Origin: Pseudofabraea citricarpa
Taxonomy: Eukaryota; Ascomycota; Leotiomycetes; Helotiales; Dermateaceae
Direction: 5' to 3'
Assembly: GCA_029641185.1 (NCBI GenBank)
Contig: JAPWGK010000001.1
Location: 1,190,501-1,254,500 of the forward strand
DNA: 64,000 nt
A program made the translations under genes and the position numbers. Below, in pieces: positions 12,401 through 25,000 of this stretch. The stretch's first letter is position 1, and each line of letters begins with the position of its first letter. A model generated the notes under the pieces. It did no database searches, was not told the DNA's origin, and saw only the letters and a list, made by a program, of their open reading frames with translations.

Positions 12401-15400
12401 CAGTTGTTGCTCCATCATTCCCATAGCATGAGACTATGAAACCCGACAGTCACTAAAGGTCCCCATAATTCGATAGAGCTCTGTGTAGGCAGAGGAGCGG
12501 AGGGAAGCCATTGCCTTAGCCCAAGGCCATGCTTTCCTAGGCCCCATATCCCCAATCCCAAGCATCAGCGTTCAAGGACCTGGGAGAGAGCTTCGTGTAG
12601 CTCAGACAAGGTACAGTAGTAGTACACTTAGCTCGCCAACGGGATGAGTCTACTCGCTCAATGCTCAAGCGCAAACAAGGTGAAAGTGCCCATAACTTGT
12701 TCCAACGGGCGAGCCGGCAAGTGGGACAGGACGTGAGAAAAAAGCTCCGATGATGTGCTGGAGACTGGAGTACTGTACAGTAGCAGTAGCAGTGTTGAGG
12801 GTTCATGGATGATGGGTGATGGGTGATGGGTTGTGGGTTGTGGGCAGCGGGCAGCGGCTTGTGGGCACTCCAGCGCAACCTTGGTCGAGTTATTAAGTAA
12901 TGGCTTCATCTCATTGCTGGAGTGAGTTCGTTCGACCAGCAAGCGAACGAGCATCAGCATAGCATGGCATCATTAGCATGAGGATGGTTTCATCATCGTC
13001 GCCTTCGCCCACCATGCTAGCTCTGTACCTTGCGAGTTGTGCGCTCGTTTAAAGCTGTGAGTTGTGCAGGTGGAGACAACTCCATCGCCTCCAAGCATCT
13101 TCCCTTGCGACTATGGCCTGTCTTCGTCTTGTGGGGTAACCAGCCAGCACTGATGCGCTGGCCTCTCTTGTGAGTGTTTTTTTTTCCCGCCAGCATTTTT
13201 CTGCTAATTCGAAACAATGACGTTTGCCTTTTGAAAAGGTAAAAATAAAATAAAAGTTGGCAGGGCAGAGAAACAGAGGATAAGCAGAGGGATTAGGTAA
13301 AGGGAAAGTCAGTCAGTCAGACAATAGACAGATAGAGAGAGAAACAAGAGGTGAATTGCTGTTACGAATTGGGTCCGCTTTTCTTCTGCTACCCCTCATA
13401 AGTTCCATTTGCGGAATGATCGACCCTTCCTTCCCTCTTTCCCCAGAATCATATCCTCGCATCTGTCCCCTGGTCCTGGCGCCCCTTTGTTTTTCTCCTT
13501 GTGTCTTCTTGCCTTTCTATTTTCTTGTTCCCTCCCGGCATGATCGGATCCAAGGCCAGACTATTTGTCGCTCCTCTCCCGTCGTTGCCGTGTAGGAACA
13601 GAAGAAAGAGTGGCGCGCACGTGGCTGCTGCTCGGTGGGTGAAGGACGAGAAGAGATTTTCTGTTGGTCTGGGAGGAAGGGACGCCCGCGACCGGAGTGG
13701 GCAGCGAGACGGGCGAAATAGGAGGGAGCGAAAGGCTGTAAGTAACTCGCAGGGAGATGGCGAGAAGGAAAAAAAGAGATCAGCCCTCTCGCATGCAAAA
13801 TCTCCGAGGCAACTAGTTAGGCCAGGATAGCAGACAATTCTAGACCATCCATCTCACCCTCTCGCAAATCAACAAGATGAAAATCTGGGGAAAGTATAGC
13901 AGAGAGGAGCGAACCACTCAGTGAGGAATCTGCATGGATGGGAGGCAAAAGATTTTCTTCTGCTTCAATTGTGCCTGTTGATGACGCTGACGGGTTGTAA
14001 GCAGGGCTGAAAACAGCCCACGGTCTAGATGCTCACAGTGCGGGAGCTTCAGGCTCATTACTGTACCTATTGAACAAACTAGAACTGGAGCTACTGTAAC
14101 TGCTGCTACTGCTATGCTGAGGACAGACAGGCAGAGACAGACTGGCCGACGAGCGCTGGCCAAGCGACGAGCAGACGGGAAGGCAATGTCACGGTTACAG
14201 CTAGCTACAGCCTACAGGTACAGACAGAGCGACGTGCTAGCTACTTACTGCACAAGTCGTCTCACCTCGCACATGACTGACCGTCGACCAAGACCAAGAC
14301 CCCCCCCCAAAAAGGACCCTCTTAACCTCTCCCAACCCAAGCCCGCCAAAAGCAGATTGGAGGGAAAATAGAGTCGAGGGAATACCCGTCTGTGGATGGT
14401 GTGACACCAAACTGAACTGGTCATGGTTTTTTTTCTTTCTCGTCCTTGGCTTTTTCGCGAATACGTGCGTTTCGCAGCCGGCTTGCTTTGCGTGCTTGCT
14501 TGTTTGGTTGGCGTCGTTGTTACATGTACATGTACCTACTACGTACGCTGCTGCTGCGGAAAAGCCCGCAGCCTCCGAGGCCGATGCCGATGCTTGAGTT
14601 GAGTTCAGGTGAGTGAAATGGGTGAGCTGTGTGAGCCTTTTGAGACACGGACTGAGAGGTTTTTTCGAGAGCACGGAAACCTTATGCGAGGCCAGCTACG
14701 GAGAAGAGGGTCCGTAGCTATACCTTTCTATTATGGTTTGTCTGCTGAGCACAACATCAGCGCACCTCCTGAGCGCCTGGCCGGGTTGAGTTTTAAGAGA
14801 AGAACCTTAAAGAGGAAAAGAAGCTGGGTATGAAATCACTCAGTGGGGGATTTGACTTTGACAGCCCTGGTTATTGTTCAGTCACGGGGCAAGACTCAAG
14901 GTGAGGAATGTAGCATGGAGAGAACGTGTTGGTTTGGGAACTCTATGTCTGTCTGTTGTGACAGGACATGAGAGTCCGAAAAAAAAATAGATTGTTCTTT
15001 CTGCTTTGCTATGCTAGATTTGTGTCTTATGCACCGGGAACCTCTTCCCCCAAGACATGAAAAAATAGGAGTGCTGCCCGCCCTCCCTAGAATGCCTTCT
15101 AAACAATTTGCAGCATATGAATAGTGTCTGCCAAGCGCCCTCCCAGATATCCTGCTCCGACGCTGCCCATGTGAATCAGAATCCCTGACCCTGCCAGAAC
15201 CCGAACCCGTATCCCTAACAATGCCTTTGTTGTGACAGAACAGAAGAGAAAAGAAAGACCCAGTAGCGACTGTGGTTGCGCTCCCGCAATATTCCTGCCC
15301 GAATGCTCCAATGACCAAAGAAAACTTTTTTGATGGGAATCCCCATAGACGAGATGAGATGTATAACTATGCTCCGATTGATGACATGCTTTTTGGTACA

Positions 15401-15561
15401 ATAATAGTAATGAGGTGTTCGTATAGTAGTGTGGTAAAACGCCGATCCGTCGAGAAGTAGAGAGGAGGTATGGGTATTGTATCATGAATAGACAAAGTCT
15501 GAGAAGAACGCCGGAAAATGCTCAAGTATGAATTGGAAAGTTGAACAAAGGAAATTGTTGC

Positions 15562-16050
15562 CTAGTTGGTTGACTGCCGTCTGGCATATCGAGATTGGTC
15601 GAATGAACGCTCGTAGTCCCTCAAAGCCTTGCGGTCATCATCTGAGACCTGGTTCCCCTCTTGAGATGCAAGAGATGTGTTGCTCTTCATGGAGAAGAGG
15701 CTCGACTGCGAACTGGATGGGGTCAAGACTGGTCTGGAGCCTTGGGTCGGAGGAGATGACTGTGGCCTCGCGAAGCTGAAGGTGGAAGCCTGTGGTGAGG
15801 GAGTAGCATTGTAAGGTTGTCGAGTGTTGAAGTTGAATGCGGGTGCAAGATAGAAGCCATTGTTCGAGGGCCTTGTGGTGGTGGGCCACGAAGTCGAGAC
15901 TCTTGGTGATTGAGGAGAGGATGGCGCCGACCCCGAACAGGAGCAAGCCTTCTCGTACTCTGCCAACCTGCAACTCTCCGAGCAGTAGACCTCGCCGTCT
16001 GTTTGCCTGTCACAGGCCAGGCAGAATGGAAGAGACCAGTCCATATCCAT
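15562..16050 (-). CDS. Ecl1-like life-span regulatory factor (zinc-binding, Ser-rich)
   Basis: Single-exon gene for 162 residues. The N-terminal 30 residues carry a compact Cys motif, FCLACDRQTDGEVYCSESC, with spacing C-x2-C-x9-C-x3-C, followed by RLAEYEKA. This is the signature of the fungal Ecl1/life-span regulatory factor family, whose yeast members extend chronological lifespan and respond to nutrient or zinc status. The rest is Ser/Pro/Thr/Gln-rich and probably disordered, ending in RKALRDYERSFDQSRYARRQSTN-like basic sequence. The length fits Pezizomycotina members. The gene stands alone in about 20 kb of otherwise gene-free DNA, so its transcript may have long untranslated regions. Family call is from the Cys motif; the role is inferred from yeast homologues. 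Confidence 0.78.
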   Translation of the reverse strand: MDMDWSLPFCLACDRQTDGEVYCSESCRLAEYEKACSCSGSAPSSPQSPRVSTSWPTTTRPSNNGFYLAPAFNFNTRQPYNATPSPQASTFSFARPQSSPPTQGSRPVLTPSSSQSSLFSMKSNTSLASQEGNQVSDDDRKALRDYERSFDQSRYARRQSTN

Positions 16051-19000
16051 TATGTTTTGTGTGGGTTGGGTTGTTGAAGTGGTAGTGGTGGTGTTGGTAG
16101 ACGAGGCTCGAGGTGCAATTGGAGTTCTGATATCGAAAGATGGGTTTGAGAAGGGGAGATGGAGCGGTCTTTATGAAATTTCGGACAGGAACGTTTTTGT
16201 GAAATTGTATATGAAGTCGTACCCGAGCTCGGTGAAGCGTAAGGTAAGTAAGGTATGGTGTGACTCGACGTTAAGTGGAGCCGCGAGCCAAATGGATCGA
16301 ATGTGCTCGGCGAGAGTTTTTGAGGCAGCGGGGTGATGGGCTAATTGTAGGAGAGAATGGTGACAGACGATGTTCAGCACAAGAGGACGGGAGGTTGTAT
16401 CATTCCAAAGCCCAATGCGGTGATCGATGGTGTTATTTTGCAGGTTGAGTGCGGTGGTGATGGTGAAATGCTAGAGGGAGAGGTCGATATATATTAATCG
16501 GGGCGGTCTTGGATGGCAGCCAGGGTGTAGTTGGCCAGCTGCAGCAAGTCCTGGTCTGCAGGTGCACGCCTAGCGCTAGCCTGGTCAGGGTGGATGGTGG
16601 TGAAGGTGGTGGAGGTGGTGGTGCCAGAGTGCAGGGTGCAGGGTGCCAGGGTGTTAGGCAGGTGCTAGGATGGGAGGGTGCTTGGAGGGGGGCGCTGGGG
16701 GTGTCGTAGTGGGGGAGGCACTGTTGCTTTTCTGGCGGCCGCTGGCGCTTCAAGAAAATCACTAGCCCCGAACCACGCAGGCTAGAGCGCACCCACTTCC
16801 ACTTCCACTTCCATTTCCATATCCATATCCACACACCACGGCCTGAGCTGCCTGAGCTGCCTGAACTGCCTGAGCTGCTCCAGACTAGAGCAGCGACGTG
16901 GGATGATGGATGGATGAATGGTGGTTGATTTAGACAGATCACATTATTATTGGGGACCAGGCTGGGAAAACTTGACGACGAGGCCGCATGAGCGCTTTTG
17001 CCTCATCCAGCAGAGCGTGCAGCTTTGCAGCGCATTTACTCGTCGCACAAGGCGCTGCCGTTTTGCAGCTGGGAATGCCAGAAAAGTGGAGAGATTCTTC
17101 GTAAGAAGTCGAGTTATAGGGACTTGTTGTAGGGAGCTGTAGGGGGAGTCGTAGGGAGTCGTAGCAGCCCAGCAGGCTCACACGCTGGAAAACAGGTCTC
17201 TGGGGAGGAAGGGGGGTGTTGATGCATCAATGGCGATTGCGATTGCTGCGATGGCGTCTTGCACACTTGTCGCAGAGTTTTTTTTTTTTTTACCTGCTGC
17301 CCTTTCACCAGCCTTTCCCACCTGGTGCCATCCCTTGTCTTCTTCAGCCTTCACGTTCAGGCTTCAGGCTTCAGGCTTCAGGGCCAGTGGGCAGTGGGCA
17401 GTGGCAGTGGCAGCAGGCAGTGGGCACTCCCTCTGTACCGTGCTGGAAACAGTGCTGCAGCGTGCGAAAATCTGCGGGCTACGGGCTGCGGGCTGCTGCG
17501 AGCTGCGGAAAACAGGGGCCTATCAACCAGGGCGTCATCGGCAGGTCGGATCCACTCTCAATACAAGGCAGCTTTCAAATTCCTCAGTCAGACAAGACAC
17601 TCTGGAGGGCAGCCAAGACGCACTCTCCAATGGCCCAACCATCATCTATCTCCACTCTCTACGGGCGTTTCATTTGTCGAGCTCACATCACCACCACCAT
17701 AACATGATCCCATCTAAAAACAGCAGACAGGCAGAGGCGGCGGCGGCGGCGGCCTTGATGCCTCGATGCCTCGATGCCTTGATGCCTTGATGCCTCGCTC
17801 CACGCTGGAGCTGAGACTGCTGCTGATGGGAGACAAGTCTCAAGTCTCAAGTCTCTGCTACAACCCTCACAGACGACGATACAGCGGCGCCCACCTCTTC
17901 ACACCCCCTCCGTCATCCTCACTGGCTCCCAGCATCCACGCTGCCCAGATTGCACTCAAGCAGCAGCATGCCCACGTCTCCTGATGATTGGCTCTTCTGG
18001 CCTGATTGCAGACTTCCATCTTGAAATCGAGCCATCCTGTATCTGGTTTGAGCTGCATCTACTCACAACCTGCCACCCCCGCTGTTATCTGCATGGAATC
18101 GAATCGACACCAGCGCGCCAACGACGACGACGACGACAACGACAACAACAGCGACGCCGACACGGGAGGTCGGTTCTATCCGTCCTGCGTCCTGCGTCCA
18201 GCGTCCAGCTAGAATCATTAGACCCCCATCATGCTGTCACCAACCCCCTTCCCTCCCCCAGACCCAGCAAGAGCCGGAACAACGCTCACAAGACGTTGGA
18301 GGGACTCGTCATGGCGTGCTCACAATACCATGTACAGCCTCCTCTCGCAAAGGTCAACAGGTTGCTGTTCAGGTCACGGCGATTCTGCAGGCCAAGCGGA
18401 CTTACGAGTCCTGCTGCAGAGAATGGCTGACGGCTATGCAGGCACCGACCAAAAATGTTAACGTTATGATTCCAAGGTGTACAGAACACTACAGTCCAGT
18501 CCAATACGCTGCTGTAGGGAAATAGCCTCAACCTTTCGTCCAGGTATCAAACTCTAATCTACGACTGACGGGAGCACGTTTCACCCGACGTGGGGAGTAG
18601 CATTGGGATAATGGGCGATCGTCATCGACCCACTCGCTGTGATGTCGAGGTGATGTTTGCTCCGAGCAAGGGAGCACGCTTCCATTCCATAGCATGGCAA
18701 TAAGAGTGCTATCTGCGGATAATCGAGGTATCGTCTTCTTCAGCATCGTGAGACACTCAATGCCTTGCTCCGGCTTGCTGATAACGAGCATCTTCAACCC
18801 TCTGCCATCATCCCCCCCAAGACGCACTACTGCACCTTGACCAAACTACCGCAGTGATCAGACCTCGCTGTTCCATGTCGTCTGCTGAGATGACGACCAT
18901 GTCGAACCTGGCACCTTGACCTACTACTGTACACAAAAAGCAGCGTGCAGCGGCAACGACCAAAAACAGAGCCATCGGGCGGAGAATATTTCATTGGCCC

Positions 19001-22000
19001 ATCGAGCACGATTCGCATCGCTGCGTCGATCCAGTGATTATCAGCGCTTCAAGTGCCTCTGGCCTTTGATGAAGCAGCAGTCGCGCTTACATTTAATTTC
19101 AGGATGAATGCCATCGTCGAAACATCCAACTGCCTAAAAGGCAGTGCTGCAAGGTGCTGGGAACACAATATGGCCATTGGATACTGTCGCTGCCGCTCTC
19201 CGCAGTTCCAATCCGCAGCATCGGGTCGGGCGTGGAATCGCGATGAGCTATCACCGAAACAGCGACATTTGTTTTCCTGGTCCTCTAGTCATCCAGCAAG
19301 CGTTCTCCAGTTTATTCGAGTCAGCGGCTCAACGTGACAAGAATCACAAGACTTGTTACCTATCAAGCAAACTTGATTCGAAATCACACCTCTTTCCTGC
19401 CCGTCCAATGAGCGGCTCCCGTGCACATCTCTAGTTGAGATGGCGTGCAGTGCAGCGCAACCACCTGGATCTCTCTGTTCTTGGATGCCCCGGCGTGAAT
19501 CAGCCTGTTGGTGGCGGAGATGAGACTTGATGATTTGAGCTGAAGCTCGACCGATTAAGCGGTCCTCTTCCATTTCGGGGCCCTCTCCCAGCTCACCTCA
19601 GCAACCATCTCATCCTTACTGACGGCTCAATTAAGCATCTTACATCGCATCGCAGCCAGTCTCTGCGGATTGACGCAGGCAAAGTCTCGCTTTACGAGCA
19701 ATGTTGATCCTTGGACGAGGGAGGATGGAGGATGGAGTATAGAATATGGGATGGCATACCTACACGAACTATGAGCCGTGGGGCTTGCGAGTGGCGACCT
19801 GCTCCATTAAAGTCGTGTAGCAGGTGATGAATCCGTGGCGCAGGCAGGACTCAGAAGTGAAGCATTTAGAGACTCCTGAACCACGATCCATGCATGGCAG
19901 TGATCAAGCCATCACCCTCACCCACCCCGCTTATGAAGATCAGATACTCTAGCAAATAACTCTTTTGGAAAAAGGTGCCTCTTCGACTGTCTCAGCATCG
20001 GCGTCGTCGGCAAGACCGTTTCCACATAATGATATTGCAACAGCTGAGGCAGTTAAGTGATGCAGCTGGAGGCGGCTTATGAAAGCTCGATAAGGAGAGA
20101 GGTCCGACTCTTCATTTGATTTCGGTCGGTCTGGAGCCACATCTCACTACTCACGACATGAAGGGGAGGAGGCTGGGCTGGTCTCCATCTGGTGATGATG
20201 ATGGTGATGATGATGATGATGATGATGACTTTTGAATTTTGATGACTCTGTTGACGATTCATGTCCATTTCCATGTCCATGTCCATGTCCATGTTCCTGG
20301 CCCTGACATTACGGGCGGCGAAGCAGGCTGGATGTAGCAGATGGATCTTATCTAATGATCCACCGGGGTGTCGTCGTTGCTACGGTACGGAGCATGCTAC
20401 GCAGGTATTCATTCATTCAGCCCATCTGGAATCTGGCTGGCGATTGATGTCACGAACTGCTGCAGGGTCTGGGGGGAAGATAATGCAACGCTGCACTGTG
20501 GGAAGATAAGCTCAGTGGATGCCAAATGCCAAATGCCAATGTCCAATGTCCAATGTCCAGTGTCCACTTGACGATCCGTCGCGAAACTCTATTTAATGGA
20601 CCTGTGAGAACGAGAAGCAGTGATGACCGGGGTCGCTATTTTCAGCGGCAGCAGCGCAAGATGGATTACAACCGCATCTTGCCCTCTGAGAAGCCCGTTC
20701 AAACGTCATTCTTTGCGAGTAGTTCTGGTCAAGATACAGTCTTTTTGAGCATTTATTCAGAGCCAAATTGTGGGTTGTGGAGATGTTTGACCCTTCGCAA
20801 CGAACAACGCTAGCAGTAGCGACCAGGGTCACCCCAAACCCCGTGATCACATATCACATTTCGTAGCCTTCTCTCCCTCGTCTCTCGTGCGCCGTAGAAC
20901 AGTCAGCATCACCACCATAACCACCACAACCAGCACCACCGCCGTTGAGCTTGACTCTTTGCTCTCTCTCTCTCTCTCTCCACGAAACTATTGCTTCTGT
21001 TGACGCCCCCAGTCAACTTGGCAGCGCTACTGCAAGCACACAGACACCAATATGACGAACATCTCAGTCGCTAATCAGATAACGCTGTCATTCGCTCGAC
21101 GTCCGAACAATCCATGTTCTCTCCTGCATCAAGTGGCACGGTCGTCTCATGGCTCACATGGACCCCATCACGGCCCTTGACCTATCCGCACGCAACCAGG
21201 TGATTTCTTGAAGAATGAATGGAATGTCGAATCCCACCCCCACGCCTTCCTCTGTCGAGTTCTGTCTGGATGGAGAAAACAGATGAGCTTGCCTACAGCC
21301 CGCCCACAGAATTCCTGGTGCCACGTTTGGTCTCATCTGGCTTAAGGGGCAGGCACAGGGTCTACCTGCTGCAAAGCTACTGTAGCCATCTCCTTTCGGT
21401 CCTCGAGGCCGATACCGATGTCTCTCCAGGTCCAGCGCTGGAGACAACAGAAAGGGCTTCAGTTTGATGAGCAGTACTGCGTACAGTACCTTCTCCGTGC
21501 AACCGCTGGTCACTGCATGTATGCGAGATCAACAGTTGAGACCAACACCACATCAAAGCAGATTTACCATACGACCCTACCCAGAATTCCTATCAAGACA
21601 TGGCAAGAAATGGCCGAAGTGAAACATCGACTCATCTCTCTCATGAGACCTGGTCGCTTCCCCGCACTCCTCGGCGCAGGCTGCCAATGGTCTCACACTC
21701 ACAGCCTTCATCATTTCCATCTGTACAGTAAAGCAGCCAGCATTTCCGAACGAGGCGACACCTCTTTGGACTTGATGATTTACTGGACATTATTGTCATC
21801 GCCGCTCCAAGGACGCACCGGCCCAGCTTGTATTCCTGGTATCGGCATTCTCAGCACCCCGAATGATCTTCACCAGCACCGGGCTTCCTGCCGTCCCTGG
21901 TCGCACTGTATCTGTCTCCCTGGTCGCGATACCCTTCATGCCCACATCTCACGCTCTCATTGGCCGACTCGTCTGCGTCTAATATTGACGAGTTTGATTT

Positions 22001-25000
22001 CTTTTTGCCCCCGCACAAACTCTTGGACCATGCTTGCCGCCCTCAGGGCTCAAAAGTCCACGCATCTACGGGCTGCGGCAGCATCGAAAACAACTTCATG
22101 GTAAGCGATATGAGCAGGACACAAGTTCGTTGAGAAACAAGGCGTGCACGATATCTGCTCAGGTGTCAATCTTACTTGGCAGATTCCTCCTCCGTTCTCG
22201 CCGAAGCAGTGCAGGAAGATTCGTCAACAGTGGCCAGTGCTGAGATGAAATTTTCCTCGAAGTTCCTGAATTGTGGAGTCCGAGATAGGAGTATTTCTCG
22301 CACCGTGAAGGTTTGTGCTTCGTACGGCCTTTCTCGGATCCTGGAGGAGTACAATGCTTCATGAATATGAGTATTTCATAAGGTATCCGTCCTGCCTCCT
22401 AAGCCCCTACTCCGGGCCCACAGAAGTTGGCATGCCCATCCACCATGGTGTACAAACCCAACATTGATCTTCAACGGCACTACGGGTATGCCCGCTCTGG
22501 AGTCACCAAAACAACCTCCGACGGAGAACAGATGTATCATGTAGGTACCACTCCACCAAATACAGACTCCAGGCGAGCTCCTAACGCGCCGGTTGTGATG
22601 GCATGATTTGTACAACCATTTCGTAACCTCATCTTGCAAAAACGTGCAGCTTCAGATTGTGAGCTATCATCATTTCCCCGCACTCTTCACGTAGCGTTAT
22701 CTGCTGTCACGTTTTAAGTGGCAAGCTACAGAAACACGAATACAGTAGATGTGCTTATTGGTCGTTCGAGTGTCCCAATGAACTGATTCACCCTTGAAGC
22801 AACTCTCGGAGCTTTGCTGCAAGTCTATCCATTAGCATTCGATCTTACAGAACAAGATGCTCACTGATTCGGCCAGCCAAGAACCGCTACTTTTCTTGCC
22901 ACTTCTTTGCTGCGAGCTTGGATTTTTTTTATGGCCATGTTTCCGCACCTATCGCCTGTGCATAAATATATCTCAGTGAGTGGGGTGAAAGCCCAACAAG
23001 GGATCATCATTTAAATGTAGCTTGCATGCGACGAGTTGTAATCGTGCACATTTCTTAAAAGTCTAATATAGCAACCTCTTAGAGTTGACGAGGTTGACAT
23101 GCCCATTAACGATCGGCATATGAAGAACATGCTTAAGATGTGTTCTTCTTCCATACTTCTTTGCTACTGGTCGCTCTAAGGTTATTGGTGTGCTGGATTT
23201 CATTTCCAACAAGGCTCGCAGTAGTTTTTGCCACCTTGTTTTCATTGCCTTGTTCTCCAGTGTACAGTACTAGTAGTATAGCGAACTATCAATTCTTCCC
23301 GGTACTTGCGGAGGAGGCGCCATGTCCGGCAGATCATGAAATCAATTTTTTTTTTGTTGCATTTAGCTGCCCGACGGATGGCAATCATTCAAACTCTATT
23401 GACTGCATACTTGAAGTATTCGAGAAGAAGGCAGAATCCCCCATCCCCCATCCCCCACTCGAATTTGGGTACGATTACTTACTTGTAGGGGACCACATGG
23501 CACCATTTCCCAGCAATTGGCTGAGGTTGGAACTGGGCTGGGCTGAAGGGCTGAAAGGCAGCATAAGAAGGATTTTCCGGTGCTGTTGTAGAACAGCAAA
23601 CACAATCAATGTCCATCTAGAACACCGGCGAGCCCCGTCGAGCCAGCGAGTTTTGGATCAACGGATGCACAGCATAGAATGATGAGCAGAAGTACGCAAA
23701 GATGTCATAGAGAGCCCAGGGTTTCGTGCTTGTGTTCCCCTCTTCATGCTGTGTCGCCATAAGATTCACCCTCGGCATTCTTCCCCCTTTTCTTTCTTCC
23801 TATATTCCCTCATTTACCTCACAGGCGGAAGGTAGGAGAAGGGCAATTTCCATCTCACTCATTCCTGCCTCCTGCATGAGCGAGAGCTCCATAGAACAGG
23901 AAGGAATGGATTCCGCACTGTGCTGTTGTCTTCTTTTCATTTCTGGCTAAAGTCCCGCAGGAGATACACTGCATGAGCATTGGCCCCCAAACAACCAACA
24001 CCGCAACACAGCATACATACATACATACATTCACACATTCACTCGTACATACATAAACACGTACATACCCTGAATATAGATAGACGGCCTTCAACAATCC
24101 TCCCATCCCTCTTATCTATCAGAACTCATATTCGTCTTTTAAATTGCTCAAGCTCCTCTTTTTTTTTTAATCTCTGTTATTTGCCTCGCCTGTTGCATCC
24201 TGTATCCCCCTTTTCCCTCCATCCATGCCCGCCAGTAACCGACCTTATCTTTTCTCGTTTTTATCTTGGTCTTCCCCCCACGGATTCGTACCACGTTCCA
24301 CTTTAGCAGCATTCCACTCTCTTCGCACGTTCCACCCGCGCCCGTTCCTTTTCAGGCCCTCTCGCTCGCTTGCCGCCCTTTTTATTTATTTAGTGTTTTG
24401 GGAGGGGGGTGGTGTTGGTGGTGATGGTGTTGGTGATGGTGTTGGTGTTGGTGAGCGACTCGCTCGTTCGCTCGCTCCAGAGTTTCTATCACATCTCATT
24501 CTTCCCTCGCCGCTCGCTCGTTGCTCGTTGCTCGTCAAACCGGTCGGGGGGGGTCGCAACCGAGCAGGGGTTCAGTCTGGAAGCCTGGAAGCCTGGAGGC
24601 CCTGAGGGCCAGCCAGCCTTGGGAGGAGTCGGACTTGTAAGCCGAACTATCTATGGGATAGTATGGCATAGCGAGGCGTGCCATGGCCACGAGGGGGTCA
24701 CGGCACAGGGCTGCCTCTCTGAGCCGTGAGGGAAGAGCAAGTGGTGAGTAATCATGGGAGGTTCGGGAGGTAAGTGCGTGTATTTCTTTTCTCTCTCCTA
24801 AGGAGAGGCGTTTCTTTGCCTGTCTGTTTTTGGTTGGCTTTGGGGGTTGGGCTGGCTGGTTTTGCCTCGACTCCTGACATGTTTGGTTGATTGATGGATG
24901 TGATGTGATGTGATATGATACTCTGTTCTGTTTTTACTCTCTGCCGTACGGCACACGCCGACGAACGCTCTTCGTCGGCTTTATTTCTCTCTCTTTCTCT

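Larger units (their letters stand above)
8006..15561. other. 7.5-kb gene-free, low-complexity intergenic region
   Basis: I could support no protein-coding or RNA gene here. Open frames are short, lack recognisable motifs and often translate simple repeats. The stretch holds many short tandem duplications (listed separately), a polypyrimidine block at 9355-9424, (CAAG)n near 9069-9090, (GATA)n near 9210, a CAACAG-rich tract near 10990-11020, GTGCCT repeats near 12035-12060 and GGGTGAT/GGGCAGC repeats near 12805-12855. It is the 3' flank of the Ecl1-like gene and of the sugar permease. Confidence 0.5.

Noticed and set aside
20189..20303. GATGAT and CCATGT repeats as a coding or regulatory element
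   Set aside because: Simple slippage repeats with no flanking conserved sequence; kept only as part of the intergenic description.
21418..22104. 228-codon open frame on the plus strand in the gene-poor tract
   Set aside because: Longest frame there, but no recognisable motif, odd His/Cys/Ser-rich composition, competing frames on both strands and no convincing splice context.
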